Counted from the first letter of the stretch, positions 1 to 6,258 are shown. The stretch is DNA of 7,904 nucleotides from Flavobacteriales bacterium UBA6969 (GCA_002448555.1 DJYV01000003.1:1529-9432); one strand, 5' to 3'. Made by a program: numbers and translations. Notes: generated by a model from the letters alone, not told the origin.

Positions 1-31
1 TTCCCTTTTCTAAGTGTTATCTCGTCGTTGA

Positions 32-493
32 TTAAGGATTGTAAGGGAATGAAGAATGATGTACATCAATCTTCAACTCACCTGCGACAAGAATGTAACC
101 GAACGTGTATTCTACTTTTACTTCGACGCCGTCAGTGGTTGTGAAGAAGTAGTTTCCCATCGCAATGGCCCGGGATTCTTCGAGGATAAAGCCTGTATTT
201 TCGAATCGCACCTTGGTCCATGGTTGGATTGCAAATCCTCCATCTTCCGAGCACGCACGGTCCTCTCCAGCGATGAAGTAGGACAACGCCTCAGCCTTGG
301 TTGCACGAAATTGTTGGTGAGCGCACTTGGTTGGCTTAAACAGGACGGTGCCGTTTCCAAAGTTGTATCGTTCGTCCAAAAAAGCACTTGTGTATTCTTC
401 ACATGCTCCTCGGTCATCTTTCAGGGAGCCAATCTTTACAACTCCGCTGCCCCATTTTTCTTGTGCTGTTTCTACTGCGTTTTGCGTAATCAT
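32..493 (-). CDS. Probable iota-class carbonic anhydrase (COG4337, SnoaL/NTF2-like), cytoplasmic
   Basis: Seen: 153 residues, starting at an ATG (491-493) and ending in TAA. Motifs are LFKPTK (51-56), ALSYF (69-73), PWTKVRFEN (91-99), AMGNYFF (111-117), VEYTFGY (127-133) and a C-terminal HHSSFPY (145-151). Known: this pattern, ending in HHSS-P, belongs to COG4337 proteins of the SnoaL/NTF2-like fold. Characterised cyanobacterial and algal members are iota-carbonic anhydrases that interconvert CO2 and bicarbonate without a metal ion. Genome pipelines often call them 'phosphoribosyl-AMP cyclohydrolase', which they do not resemble. Inference: Thr55, Tyr72, His145 and Ser147 are plausible counterparts of the Thr, Tyr, His and Ser lining the known active site; this mapping is by spacing from memory. 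The N-terminus is hydrophilic with no signal peptide, so the protein should be cytoplasmic, unlike some bacterial members. GC is lower (about 50% over a sampled stretch) than in neighbouring genes, so gain by transfer is possible. The gene diverges from metK. The family call is fairly sure; the activity is inferred. Confidence 0.75.
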   Translation of the reverse strand: MITQNAVETAQEKWGSGVVKIGSLKDDRGACEEYTSAFLDERYNFGNGTVLFKPTKCAHQQFRATKAEALSYFIAGEDRACSEDGGFAIQPWTKVRFENTGFILEESRAIAMGNYFFTTTDGVEVKVEYTFGYILVAGELKIDVHHSSFPYNP

Positions 494-517
494 ATCTGCA
501 AGTTTTTGTTTGGTTGT

Positions 518-525
518 CTAATATA
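518..525 (-). promoter_or_regulatory. Possible -7 box for the carbonic anhydrase-like gene
   Basis: On the minus strand this reads TATATTAG, one mismatch from the Bacteroidota -7 consensus TAnnTTTG. It ends 24 nt before the ATG at 493. I found no convincing -33 TTTG element at the right spacing. It is weak alone, but it is the best candidate in an AT-rich stretch next to a palindrome. Confidence 0.3.
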
Positions 526-538
526 TTTTCTTTCTCTG

Positions 539-551
539 AGGTTCAGAACCT
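539..551. repeat. Perfect 13-bp palindrome, possible operator
   Basis: AGGTTC-A-GAACCT is a perfect inverted repeat of two 6-bp arms around a single A. It lies 45 bp upstream of the carbonic anhydrase-like start and 187 bp upstream of metK. The one-base spacer is too short for an RNA hairpin loop with all pairs formed, so a dimeric protein binding site is a better reading than a terminator. If the candidate -7 box at 518-525 is real, the palindrome would cover roughly -26 to -38 of that promoter, where a repressor or activator could act. No regulator is identified. Confidence 0.35.
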
Positions 552-720
552 TTTAGCACTTCTTTAAATTCTCCTATAACCCCATATTGACAGGTTTACT
601 TCTGCATCTCGTTGATTTTGTAGTTGGAACGGGAGTGGGCTCAGTCAGCGGTGTGGATAGTGAAGGGTGCTAGGTGTTCTTGATGAAAAGTCTGAAGTGA
701 AATGGTGAAAGTTGCTTGCT

Positions 721-728
721 TACTTTTG
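721..728 (+). promoter_or_regulatory. Candidate -7 box upstream of metK
   Basis: TACTTTTG is an exact match to the Bacteroidota -7 consensus TAnnTTTG. It ends 10 nt before the metK ATG at 739, which would leave a leader of only about five bases. No TTTG stands at the -33 position. The exact match argues for it; the very short leader and missing -33 element argue for caution. An alternative promoter further upstream in 560-700 is possible. Confidence 0.4.
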
Positions 729-738
729 TCGCTACAGC

Positions 739-1995
739 ATGAGCTACTTTTTTACCTCCGAGTCCGTATCAGAAGGACATCCCGATAAGGTTGCTGATCA
801 GATCAGCGATGCCTTGATTGACCAATTTTTGGCGTTTGATCCCAGCTCCAAGGTCGCGTGTGAAACGCTGGTGACCACTGGGCAAGTCATCCTCGCGGGC
901 GAGGTAAAAAGCCAAGCCTACTTGGACGTACAAACCATCGCCCGCGATGTGATTTCGCGCATCGGTTACACGAAGAGCGAGTACATGTTTGACGCCCAAT
1001 CATGTGGGGTGTTGAGCGCCATCCACGAGCAGTCCAGTGACATCAACCAAGGCGTAGAACGCACCCAGCCTGAGGAGCAAGGCGCGGGCGACCAAGGCAT
1101 GATGTTCGGTTATGCTTGCAAGGAAACGGCCAACTACATGCCGCTTCCGCTCGACCTCTCGCACCGCCTGTTGCAGGAGCTCGCCGCCATCCGCCGTGAG
1201 TCGCCCAGCCCGATGCCTTACCTGCGCCCGGACTCTAAGTCCCAGGTGACCATTCAATACGCTGACGACAACACGCCCGAGCGGATTGAGGCCATCGTGG
1301 TTAGCACCCAACACGATGACTTCGATGAAGAAGCAGCGATGTTGGCCAAAATCAAGCAAGATGTTCGCGACATCCTCGTCCCGCGTGTTCAAGCGCAGAT
1401 GAGCACCGAAGTGCAGGCCCTGTTCGGCGACGACATTAAATTGCACGTGAACCCAACCGGGAAGTTCGTGATCGGCGGTCCGCACGGAGACACCGGCCTC
1501 ACTGGCCGCAAAATCATCGTCGACACGTACGGCGGTCGCGGCGCCCACGGCGGCGGTGCATTCAGCGGCAAGGATCCGTCGAAGGTGGACCGTTCGGCTG
1601 CGTACGCTGCGCGTTACATCGCCAAAAACCTGGTAGCGGCAGACGTGTGTGACGAAGTGCTGGTGCAGTTGGCCTATGCCATTGGTGTTGCCGAACCGGT
1701 TGGGTTTTATGTTAACACTTTCGGGACGAGCCGTGCCGGAATTTCAGACGGCGAACTTGCGGCAAAGATCCAGTCTTTGTTCCCGACCAAGCCGTACGAC
1801 ATCGAACAGCACTTCAAACTGCGCACACCCATTTATGAGGAGTCGGCAGCCTACGGTCACATGGGCCGTCAGCCCGAAACAAAGACAAAGCATTTTGTCA
1901 GCCCGGAAGGCACGGAGGTGACTGTTACGGTTGAATTGTTCCCGTGGGAGAAACTCGACGCGGTGGAGCGGGTGAAGGCGGCGGTGTTAGGGTAG
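739..1995 (+). CDS. metK: S-adenosylmethionine synthetase (methionine adenosyltransferase)
   Basis: Makes S-adenosylmethionine from ATP and L-methionine, releasing phosphate and pyrophosphate; a cytoplasmic, essential supply of methyl groups. Seen: 418 residues with the whole family architecture. FTSESVSEGHPDK at the N-terminus holds His14, Asp16 and Lys17. ACET places Glu42, and Gln98 is present. The ATP-site hexapeptide GAGDQG is at 115-120 and the phosphate-binding loop GGGAFSGKD at 271-279. HVNPTGKFVIGGPHGDTGLTG (split here as HVNPTGKF at 236-243 and GGPHGDTG at 246-253) is also intact. The length is close to the usual 380-430. The ATG at 739 is chosen because it begins exactly at the conserved MSYFFTSESV; an in-frame TTG at 712 would add nine unconserved residues and lies upstream of the candidate promoter box. 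No Shine-Dalgarno is visible. I see no recognisable SAM riboswitch upstream. It appears to be transcribed alone. Confidence 0.98.
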   Translation: MSYFFTSESVSEGHPDKVADQISDALIDQFLAFDPSSKVACETLVTTGQVILAGEVKSQAYLDVQTIARDVISRIGYTKSEYMFDAQSCGVLSAIHEQSSDINQGVERTQPEEQGAGDQGMMFGYACKETANYMPLPLDLSHRLLQELAAIRRESPSPMPYLRPDSKSQVTIQYADDNTPERIEAIVVSTQHDDFDEEAAMLAKIKQDVRDILVPRVQAQMSTEVQALFGDDIKLHVNPTGKFVIGGPHGDTGLTGRKIIVDTYGGRGAHGGGAFSGKDPSKVDRSAAYAARYIAKNLVAADVCDEVLVQLAYAIGVAEPVGFYVNTFGTSRAGISDGELAAKIQSLFPTKPYDIEQHFKLRTPIYEESAAYGHMGRQPETKTKHFVSPEGTEVTVTVELFPWEKLDAVERVKAAVLG

Positions 1996-2042
1996 TGCGC
2001 TTGATCCGCCTGAATTGGCGATGGGCTGTTGATTTTGCAGGA

Positions 2043-2050
2043 TACTTTTA
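2043..2050 (+). promoter_or_regulatory. Possible -7 box for the small exported protein
   Basis: TACTTTTA differs from the Bacteroidota TAnnTTTG box only in its last base. It ends 26 nt before the ATG at 2077, a normal leader length. A TTG at 2015-2017 lies slightly too far upstream for the usual -33 spacing. It suggests the small gene is not merely read through from metK. Confidence 0.3.
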
Positions 2051-2076
2051 GTATGTTGTAGAATTTAACCCGCCAA

Positions 2077-2402
2077 ATGAATCGCTTATATCAAGGCGTA
2101 GCGTGCCTCCTGCTCGCTGCATTGTGCTCCCTCCAAGTGGCGCTGGCCCAACTCCCTGTCCGACGGCTCAAAACTTCTTAGCCTTCGCGACGATGGACGA
2201 TGGTAGCTGTGAATTTGCGGGATGTACGGACCCTGAAGCGGGCAATTTCAATCCACTCGCCACTATCGACGACGGCTCGTGTGGTGAAGGATGCGATCCG
2301 GCTAGCGACCCCTCATGTCAAGCAGACAATGATGGTGACGGGTTGATTTCAGTGTCGGATTTGCTGATTCTGCTTGGAGAATTTGGCTCGACGTGTGAAT
2401 AA
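2077..2402 (+). pseudogene. Small secreted DDGSC-repeat/dockerin-like protein, split by a frameshift
   Basis: Seen: from ATG 2077 the frame encodes a clear signal peptide (basic MNRLYQG, then hydrophobic ACLLLAALCSL, then the cleavage motif ALA followed by Gln), but stops at TAG 2179-2181 after 34 residues. The frame that follows encodes two repeats, the first ending TMDDGSC (2157-2210) and the second GCTDPEAGNFNPLATIDDGSC-like (Cys codons 2223 to 2282). An EF-hand/dockerin-like loop follows, DNDGDGLISVSD (2325-2360), then LLILLGEFGSTC and TAA. Adding one base near the CCC run at 2154-2156 joins the two frames as ...ALAQLP-CPTAQNF..., giving an intact 108-residue exported protein. Known: such repeats and single dockerin-like modules occur in Bacteroidota extracellular proteins. 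Inference: this is a recent one-base deletion, a sequencing error, or less likely recoding. No type IX secretion sorting domain is present. A GTG at 2103 could open the second frame, but it would give no signal peptide. The function is unknown; calcium binding is plausible. Confidence 0.7.
2157..2282 (+). repeat. Two tandem Cys-rich repeats of the ATxDDGSC type (protein level)
   Basis: In the frame that ends at 2402, two units align: CPTAQNFLAFATMDDGSC (2157-2210) and CTDPEAGNFNPLATIDDGSC (2223-2282), joined by EFAG. They share the framework Cys, A-x-NF or AxNF, AT-[MI]-DDGSC. The pattern is common in Bacteroidota secreted proteins. The first unit begins right after the inferred frameshift, which is why I place the shift before 2157. 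Confidence 0.75.
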
Positions 2403-2409
2403 CCATCCC

Positions 2410-3117
2410 TTAGAACAAAAAGTCGTACCCCTGGATCTTCATCTTCTGGTACTTGTCCTTATTGAAGGAGAAGAGCTGTGAGCCTTTGTGCTGACCGGGG
2501 GCTTTGCCGTCGGCTTTCTTTTCGAGGTCGATGAGCAGCGTGGTCTTGAAGAGCTTCTTGCGGAAGTTACGTTTATCAAACGTCTTACCCAGGGCCGTTT
2601 CATAGAAGTTTTGCAGCTGGCCCAAGGTGAATTCATCGGGTAAAAGGCGGAAACCGACCGGACGGCGCTTGACGCGGCGCTTGAGGCGCTCCTTGGCGTA
2701 CTGAACAATTTCGTTGTGGTCGAAAGCCAAATCGGGTACCTGGTCGAAGGCGACCCACTGCATGCCGTGCTTGTCCCAGTTTTCCGCCAGGAAGTCTTCC
2801 TTCCGCACCAACGCATAGTGGGAAATGTTGATGATACGCCCTCCCGGGTGGCGGAAGACCTTACCAAACGCTTGAAGCTGCTCAATCATGGTGGGGTCCT
2901 CGTATCCGAACAACTGTTCGAACATTTTGCGCGCAGAAAGCATCAGTTCGTCCTCTTTGTTGAGGTAACGGCTGGGCAGGAATAACGCCCCCTTGTACGG
3001 TGGGCGGTTGCTACGGGCCAGCAAAATTTGCAAGTTCGAGCCATCAAATCCGAAGAGCACCAAGCTCGTCGAAAGGGCAACACCAAAATCAGGATCTTCT
3101 TGGGGATAGGCTAACAT
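2410..3117 (-). CDS. NUDIX-domain/winged-helix transcriptional regulator (NrtR/AraR-like)
   Basis: Seen: 235 residues from the ATG at 3117. Residues about 10-140 form a NUDIX domain: VALSTSLVLFGFDG, LQILLARSNRPPYKGALFLPSRYL, and HPGGRIINISHYALV. Residues about 150-235 form the winged helix typical of this family: GFRLLPDEFTLGQLQNFYE, then KTFDKRNFRKKLF. Known: NrtR- and AraR-type proteins bind a ligand (ADP-ribose or a sugar) in the NUDIX fold and release DNA. Odd: the Nudix box (LPSRYLNKEDELMLSARKMF then EQLFG, residues 47-71) has lost the RExxEE catalytic acids, with Met65, Gln68 and Leu69 at the glutamate positions in the best alignment. A sensor rather than a hydrolase is therefore likely. 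An in-frame TTG at 3171 is rejected because it lies inside the candidate -7 box. The gene converges on the small exported protein with a 7-nt gap. Neighbours give no NAD or sugar clue, so the ligand and targets are unknown. Confidence 0.85.
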   Translation of the reverse strand: MLAYPQEDPDFGVALSTSLVLFGFDGSNLQILLARSNRPPYKGALFLPSRYLNKEDELMLSARKMFEQLFGYEDPTMIEQLQAFGKVFRHPGGRIINISHYALVRKEDFLAENWDKHGMQWVAFDQVPDLAFDHNEIVQYAKERLKRRVKRRPVGFRLLPDEFTLGQLQNFYETALGKTFDKRNFRKKLFKTTLLIDLEKKADGKAPGQHKGSQLFSFNKDKYQKMKIQGYDFLF

Positions 3118-3168
3118 CGAAACACGAAAGGGGGAAGGTCGAGCCCGGAGCATTGCCGAGGAAAGACG

Positions 3169-3176
3169 CAAATTTA
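3169..3176 (-). promoter_or_regulatory. -7 promoter box for the NUDIX regulator
   Basis: On the minus strand this reads TAAATTTG, an exact match to Bacteroidota TAnnTTTG. It lies in the 89-bp gap between the lipoprotein stop and the regulator ATG and leaves a leader of about 45 nt. It means the regulator need not depend on transcription of the lipoprotein gene, and it decides the start codon in favour of 3117. No clear -33 element is seen. Confidence 0.5.
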
Positions 3177-3206
3177 CAGTTCAACTCAACTGAATTTTCC
3201 GCCTTG

Positions 3207-4541
3207 CTATTCGTTAACAATAACAACATCCAAAGTGTTCACTCCAGCGACGATTGCGATCAGTTCGGGTACGGTTCCGGCGGCATCCCAGCGCCACAGT
3301 TCGAGGCCGCCCGAAACGACACGGCTGAACTCAACCCCACCCGAGGCGAGGGCACGGATGGATTGCAATTGACCTTCCACGGGCCATTGGCTTCCCGATG
3401 CCACAGGTGCCATAGACTGACGGCACAGGAACTCCCCGCGCAGGAACAGCGCTTCACTGGTGTTGATCCCCACCGAGCCATACGGCACTAATCCCAACGT
3501 ACCCGACCCCAACAGGGGGCACAGATCTGAGAGCTCCCCCGTGGCGGTATTCACGAGGGTCAAGCCGTCGCTTTCATGCAGCATGCAGACATTGCCCGGG
3601 GTGCCCCCGTCCTGTTGCCCAACCACGGCCCATCCGTCGGGGGCGTTGGCCAACGCCACGATGGGACCGGTGCCGCCCGTTTGGAAATCCCACGACCGCA
3701 GCCGGTGGTTGTCCGTGGCCTCGTTGCGTTCCCAAACGATGCACGTCGTGCCGTCGAAACGCACGTCGACGGGCACCCAAGGCGCTTCCGAAAACCGTTC
3801 AAATAGCAAATTCCCCAACGGATCGATGGCGACCACTCCGCCGCTGTGGGCGACGATGAATCCGGCCTGAACACCCAGCGGATGCAGCGCTTTGATGTGG
3901 GGTGGCGTACCAGCTACCGCAGGGTCCGTCCATTCGTTGGCCACTTCGCCGGTTTCCCAATCGACCAAATGCACCGTGGCATCGGCATCATCTGCCAACG
4001 CGATGACCCCGTCGTCATAGGTCAGCTTGGTGCTGCCGGGCAATCCCGTCCAGTCGGCCAATTCGCCGCCGTTAGCATCCGTTCGCACCAAGGTACTGGA
4101 GCCGTCTGATTCGGCCGTCAACGCGACGATGACTTCGGGCAGATCCTCGGCGGCGGTATAGTTCAAATCCCGAAAGGCAGCCGCACGGTTACCGGCGGCA
4201 TCGTCGGCTAAGACCGCGAGGGTCATGGGGCCCGTGGGCCAGGAGGTTGCATCCAGTGCAAAAGCAATGATGAGGTTGCCGGTCGAAGCGCCCGCCCAAA
4301 GCCCTGCTTGGGCTGTTTTGGGGGTGATGCCATCCGCACCGCGCAACTCTACGCGCCACAACCCGCCGTCGTCGGCATCGTCAATGGCTTCGAATTCCAC
4401 GAAAAACACGTCGCCGAATTGAACGTTCTTTCCGTCGTAGGCCGGTTCCGTCACGGAGATGGTTGGCGGGGTTTTGTCGCGGTTGCAGCCGGTGATGAAA
4501 AGCAGCAATGTGCTGCAAATGAGGAGGGTGGAAATGCGCAT
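3207..4541 (-). CDS. Lipoprotein with Ig-like domain and propeller-like repeats
   Basis: Function not recognised. Seen: 444 residues with a lipoprotein signal peptide, MRIS then a hydrophobic run ending in the lipobox FITGC, so Cys19 would be lipidated and the protein anchored in a membrane. The residues after Cys are Asn-Arg-Asp. Residues about 24-130 look like an Ig-like beta-sandwich: TPPTISVTEPAYDGKNV opens it, and ADDAAGN-RAA is a typical late strand and loop. Residues about 135-444 contain recurring short beta-strand units (STLVRTDANGGELADW, TVHLVDWETGEVANEW, GGVVAIDPLGNLLFER, LRSWDFQTGG, LTLVNTATGELSDL) that resemble beta-propeller blades of the YVTN/PQQ kind. The ATG is chosen because it starts the signal peptide directly. 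The gene diverges from dnaB and precedes the NUDIX regulator by 89 bp. A role in surface binding or sensing is only a guess. The family call is low confidence; the lipoprotein call is good. Confidence 0.8.
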   Translation of the reverse strand: MRISTLLICSTLLLFITGCNRDKTPPTISVTEPAYDGKNVQFGDVFFVEFEAIDDADDGGLWRVELRGADGITPKTAQAGLWAGASTGNLIIAFALDATSWPTGPMTLAVLADDAAGNRAAAFRDLNYTAAEDLPEVIVALTAESDGSSTLVRTDANGGELADWTGLPGSTKLTYDDGVIALADDADATVHLVDWETGEVANEWTDPAVAGTPPHIKALHPLGVQAGFIVAHSGGVVAIDPLGNLLFERFSEAPWVPVDVRFDGTTCIVWERNEATDNHRLRSWDFQTGGTGPIVALANAPDGWAVVGQQDGGTPGNVCMLHESDGLTLVNTATGELSDLCPLLGSGTLGLVPYGSVGINTSEALFLRGEFLCRQSMAPVASGSQWPVEGQLQSIRALASGGVEFSRVVSGGLELWRWDAAGTVPELIAIVAGVNTLDVVIVNE

Positions 4542-4561
4542 GGTGGGCGTTCGAATTGTGT

Positions 4562-4569
4562 CAAAAGTA
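4562..4569 (-). promoter_or_regulatory. -7 promoter box for the lipoprotein gene
   Basis: On the minus strand this reads TACTTTTG, the same octamer seen before metK and an exact TAnnTTTG match. It ends 20 nt before the ATG at 4541, giving a leader of about 15 nt. It sits in the 124-bp divergent region shared with dnaB. A TTG upstream is too far away to serve as the -33 element. Confidence 0.5.
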
Positions 4570-4645
4570 GCGGGCGCATCGGGTTGTTGAGAACCTTGTC
4601 AATGCGTTGTGAATTATCCATGCTGTTAAGGTCAAAAGCAAGCCC

Positions 4646-4653
4646 TACCTTCG
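4646..4653 (+). promoter_or_regulatory. Weak -7-like box before dnaB
   Basis: TACCTTCG differs from TAnnTTTG at one position and ends 12 nt before the dnaB ATG. It is the only candidate I found on the plus strand in this 124-bp divergent region. The promoter could equally lie elsewhere in 4570-4640. Confidence 0.2.
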
Positions 4654-4665
4654 ACCACCCCAGCC

Positions 4666-6228
4666 ATGAATGAATCCTCTCCATCCGACAGTTCCGTAGC
4701 CCGCGTACGACCCCGCGGCAACACGAACCAAGCCCTTTCGCCCGAGGTATTGGGCAAGTTGCAACCCCAAGCCTTGGAGCTGGAGGAAGCGGTGTTGGGT
4801 GCCATGATGATGGAGCAGACAGCGGTCAACTCCGTCATCGACGTGTTGAAGCCCGAGAGCTTTTACCGCGACGTTCACCGTCGGATTTACGCCGCGATTG
4901 TGGACCTCTTCCACGCCTCCGAGCCGATTGACATCCTCACGGTCACGGAGGCCTTGCGCAAACTGGGAGATCTTCAGCAGGTCGGGGGCGCACAGGCCGT
5001 CGCAGCGTTGACCGCTCGCGTGGCCAGCTCCGCCAACATCGAGGCCCACGCCCGCATCATTGCGCAGAAGTACATCCAGCGCGAGTTGATCCGCGTCTCT
5101 AGCATCATCACGCAGAAGGCGTTTGAGGAGACCACGGACGTACTGGATTTGCTCGACGAGGCGGAATCGCAGCTGTTCGAAGTGGCCCAAGGCAACATCC
5201 GCAAGAGCTACGAGTCCATGAGCAGCATCATGCGGCAAGCACTCGAGGACATCGACAACGCCCGTAATCAGGAGGGGGGAGTCAGCGGCGTCTCGACGGG
5301 ATTTGTGGACCTGGACCGCATCACGGGTGGCTTCCAAAAGTCCGACATGATCGTCCTCGCCGCCCGTCCCGGTATGGGGAAGACGGCGTTTGTGTTGACC
5401 ATGGCGCGGAACATCACGGTGGAGTACAACGTGCCCGTCGCCGTATTCTCGTTGGAGATGTCAGCCGTGCAGCTAGTGCAGCGTTTGATCTCGGCCGAGA
5501 CGGAAATCAGTTCCGATAAGTTCCGCAAGGGCAACTTGGAGCCGCACGAGTACACCCAATTGCACGAACGCATCGGCCGCCTGTCGGATGCTCCCTTGTA
5601 CATCGATGACACCCCGGCCTTGAGCGTGTTTGAGTTGCGGGCAAAATGCCGTCGCCTGAAGTCTACCGCCGGCATTGAGATGGTCGTTATCGACTACCTC
5701 CAGCTCATGACGGCGGGCAACAACAACGGCAACCGCGAACAGGAAATCTCCTCAATCTCCCGCTCGATCAAGAGCATCGCCAAGGAACTGGACATTCCAA
5801 TCATCGCGTTGTCCCAGTTGTCCCGAATGGTGGAAACCCGCGGCGGGGACAAGCGTCCAATCCTGTCCGACCTGCGGGAGTCGGGCGCGATTGAGCAGGA
5901 CGCGGATATGGTGGCGTTCATCTACCGGGCGGAGTACTATGGCTTGACCGAACACCCCGACGGCATCGATACGGCCGGGTTGGGCGAGTTGATTCTGGCC
6001 AAGCACCGGCACGGGGCGTTGGGCACGGTCAAACTGCGCTTCATCAAGCGCCTCGCCAAGTTTGCGAATTACGACACCTTTGCCAATCCGGTATTTGATC
6101 GGGGCGAGTTCCAGGACGGTTTGCGGCCGAATGCTGATTTCATGAACCAGCCGACGATGACGGTGCAGTCCAAAATGAACGAAGGCCCATCCGGCCAGCC
6201 CGGAACGGACGAGGAATCGCCATTCTAA
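4666..6228 (+). CDS. dnaB: Replicative DNA helicase DnaB
   Basis: The hexameric ring helicase that unwinds DNA at the replication fork, moving 5'->3' on the lagging-strand template and working with primase and the helicase loader. Seen: 520 residues. The N-terminal primase-interacting domain spans about 30-135 (PQALELEEAVLGAMM; FYRDVHRRIYAAI; IDILTVTEAL). A linker follows, then the RecA-like ATPase domain from about 205 (GVSTGFVDLDRITGGF). Walker A is ARPGMGKTAF (233-242), SLEM is at 262-265 and Walker B is VVIDYLQLM (340-348). SQLSR is at 383-387, LSDLRESGAIEQDAD at 400-414 and the arginine-finger segment KHRHG at 446-450. All expected catalytic residues are present and there is no intein. 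The length is slightly above the E. coli protein because of about 25 polar residues at the N-terminus and an acidic, disordered C-terminal tail. The ATG at 4666 has no Shine-Dalgarno, which is normal for the phylum. The gene diverges from the lipoprotein and is followed after 30 nt by a same-strand gene. Confidence 0.98.
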   Translation: MNESSPSDSSVARVRPRGNTNQALSPEVLGKLQPQALELEEAVLGAMMMEQTAVNSVIDVLKPESFYRDVHRRIYAAIVDLFHASEPIDILTVTEALRKLGDLQQVGGAQAVAALTARVASSANIEAHARIIAQKYIQRELIRVSSIITQKAFEETTDVLDLLDEAESQLFEVAQGNIRKSYESMSSIMRQALEDIDNARNQEGGVSGVSTGFVDLDRITGGFQKSDMIVLAARPGMGKTAFVLTMARNITVEYNVPVAVFSLEMSAVQLVQRLISAETEISSDKFRKGNLEPHEYTQLHERIGRLSDAPLYIDDTPALSVFELRAKCRRLKSTAGIEMVVIDYLQLMTAGNNNGNREQEISSISRSIKSIAKELDIPIIALSQLSRMVETRGGDKRPILSDLRESGAIEQDADMVAFIYRAEYYGLTEHPDGIDTAGLGELILAKHRHGALGTVKLRFIKRLAKFANYDTFANPVFDRGEFQDGLRPNADFMNQPTMTVQSKMNEGPSGQPGTDEESPF

Positions 6229-6258
6229 TTCGCGGTGGCTTTCGCCGTAAATTGCAGC

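Noticed and set aside
32..493. Annotation as phosphoribosyl-AMP cyclohydrolase (HisI)
   Set aside because: The metal-binding Cys/His/Asp pattern of HisI is absent; the motifs fit the SnoaL-like COG4337 family instead.
56..556. A 166-codon open frame on the plus strand opposite the carbonic anhydrase-like gene
   Set aside because: Its translation shows no family motifs and has an odd Cys/Phe-rich composition. The minus-strand reading has coherent conserved motifs, so this is a shadow frame.
552..720. SAM riboswitch or other structured leader before metK
   Set aside because: I could not build a convincing multi-stem structure or recognise any SAM-riboswitch core. A covariance-model scan would settle it.
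712..738. Upstream TTG start for metK
   Set aside because: It would add nine unconserved residues and place the start inside the promoter region. The ATG at 739 starts exactly at the conserved N-terminus.
1000..1548. A 182-codon open frame antisense to metK
   Set aside because: Shadow of metK; the translation resembles no family and metK is certain.
2007..2020. CGCC-tgaatt-GGCG inverted repeat after metK as a terminator
   Set aside because: The stem is only 4 bp and no T-run follows it.
3176..3195. CAGTT/AACTG inverted repeat after the lipoprotein stop
   Set aside because: The 5-bp AT-rich stem has no T-tract on the relevant strand and directly abuts the -7 box, so a terminator reading is weak.
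4645..5337. A 230-codon open frame antisense to dnaB
   Set aside because: It is a mirror of the GC-rich dnaB codons with no recognisable domain; dnaB is unambiguous.
4666..6228. Intein or other insertion in dnaB, a frequent site for them
   Set aside because: Walker A, Walker B and the later motifs are contiguous and normally spaced, so there is no insertion.
6235..6258. GTG start for the gene after dnaB
   Set aside because: The extra eight residues add nothing conserved; starting at the ATG gives a normal signal peptide with a basic N-terminus.
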